Assembly: GCA_016718205.1 (NCBI GenBank)
Contig: JADKEB010000003.1
Location: forward strand, 1 to 64,000
Direction of reading: 5' to 3'
From: Saprospiraceae bacterium
GTDB taxonomy: Bacteria > Bacteroidota > Bacteroidia > Chitinophagales > Saprospiraceae
DNA length: 64,000 bases
Below, piece by piece: positions 63,530 through 64,000 of this stretch; position 1 is the first letter of the stretch, and each line of letters starts with the position of its first letter. The notes beneath the pieces are model-generated. The model ran no database searches. It was not told the origin of the DNA and saw nothing but the letters and a program-made list of their open reading frames with translations. Both the position numbers and the translations under genes were made by a program.

Positions 63530-64000
63530 ATGTCAAAGAAAAACCGGATGAGTAATGAAATCAATGCAGGATCGATGGCAGACATCGCATTCTTGCTTTT
63601 GATTTTCTTTCTCGTGACGACAACTATAGCTGAGGATAAGGGGGTTTTGGTAAAATTGCCTCCTTACTCTGAAGAACCACCACCTGATGTCAGGCTGAAT
63701 ACCAGAAACATTTATTCTGTCATGGTAAACGCCCAAAATCAGTTGCTCGTAAGAGGTGAGTTGATGAAAATTGAACAATTGAAGCATAATGCAAAAATTT
63801 TCATCTTAAACCCTGAAAAGAGGTCTGACATGTCTGATGATCCAACTAAGGCAATCATTTCGATCAAAAATGACAGAGGAACGAAGTACAAAACCTATCT
63901 CGAAGTGTACAATGAACTAAAAGCAGCTTATAATGAACTTTGGGAAGAGGCAGCAATGGCAAAATTTGGTAAAAATCTGGAAGAACTCAAAGGTTCGCAG
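63530..64000 (+). CDS. exbD: ExbD/TolR-family protein, cut by the window edge
   Basis: At least 157 residues, open to the end of the window. The start ATG at 63530 precedes MSKKNRMSNEINAGSMADIA. The N-terminal membrane helix FLLLIFFLVTTTIAEDKG contains the ExbD/TolR landmark: the Asp of MADIAFLLLIFF is the proton-coupling residue. The periplasmic part follows (VLVKLPPYSEEPPPDVRLNT and RNIYSVMVNAQNQLLVRGEL). A charged insertion (NPEKRSDMSDDPTKA) and the segment KYKTYLEVYNELKAAYNELW match Bacteroidota ExbD proteins. The C-terminus lies outside the window. Confidence 0.88.
   Translation, partial: MSKKNRMSNEINAGSMADIAFLLLIFFLVTTTIAEDKGVLVKLPPYSEEPPPDVRLNTRNIYSVMVNAQNQLLVRGELMKIEQLKHNAKIFILNPEKRSDMSDDPTKAIISIKNDRGTKYKTYLEVYNELKAAYNELWEEAAMAKFGKNLEELKGSQ

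Overview
The window looks like a chromosomal segment of a Bacteroidota bacterium, most likely in or near the Saprospiraceae. The evidence is low GC content, promoters of the TAnnTTTG type without clear Shine-Dalgarno sites, and three large secreted proteins ending in type IX secretion system (T9SS) type A sorting domains. Other typical traits are an OmpA/PD40 protein, paired ArsR regulators, an arginase-like pseudoenzyme family, an Rpn/PDDEXK_2 protein and an ExbB-ExbD operon with an extra membrane protein. The placement is inferred from gene content; no 16S gene is present.

Layout. 0-6.3 kb: a secreted FAD-dependent oxidoreductase on the minus strand, a MITE-like insertion, then small plus-strand envelope proteins and a truncated AraC-type sensor. 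6.3-8.3 kb: a decayed accessory patch, with an endonuclease/exonuclease/phosphatase pseudogene, an intact AbiEi antitoxin with a palindromic operator-promoter, a truncated AbiEii toxin and a flanking 43-bp direct repeat. 8.3-20.3 kb: mostly housekeeping genes, namely a flippase-like membrane protein, citrate synthase, GcvH, a UPF0158 protein, PurL, an orphan beta-barrel protein, a 3-hydroxyacyl-CoA dehydrogenase and an HtrA-type protease. 20.7-33.5 kb: one giant T9SS surface protein gene (about 12.7 kb) with about 30 units of a 71-residue Ig-like repeat, three copies of a ~210-residue inserted module and one propeller-like insert; its reading frame is broken at four places, all in the repeats. 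33.6-37.8 kb: two ArsR regulators, tsaB, an S41 protease and a hydrolase, all minus strand. 38-50 kb: an acyl-CoA ligase with a FemAB-like protein, an Rpn-family nuclease with a partial duplication beside it, a sorbosone/glucose dehydrogenase-like protein, an arginase-fold pseudoenzyme, a lipase-like hydrolase, a PKD-type T9SS protein and an OmpA/PD40 protein. 50.3-54.4 kb: a SNF2 helicase and a repeat-rich 1.5-kb noncoding region. 54.4-64 kb: a 1470-residue T9SS protein with cohesin-like and dockerin-like segments, ruvX-def, rnhA, tatD, tRNA-Ser(GGA) and the start of an exbB-(membrane protein)-exbD operon that runs off the window.

The strongest hidden structure is a set of small non-autonomous insertion elements. 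One family has GAGTATGTTTAAA ends and 3-bp TAA/TTA target duplications: full copies at 1759, 9471 and 53193, a solo end at 16333, and shrunken palindromic relatives at 45531 and 61649. A second type at 11709 has GGCTCTGTTAA ends. A third at 60682 has 12-bp GGGTGTATCCCA ends and a perfect 8-bp target duplication. The two 257-259 bp copies of the first family carry four consecutive hairpins. The other notable item is the giant adhesin-like gene, where modules are repeatedly inserted into the same loop of an Ig-like fold. No complete new defence or biosynthetic system is evident; the accessory content is mostly decayed.
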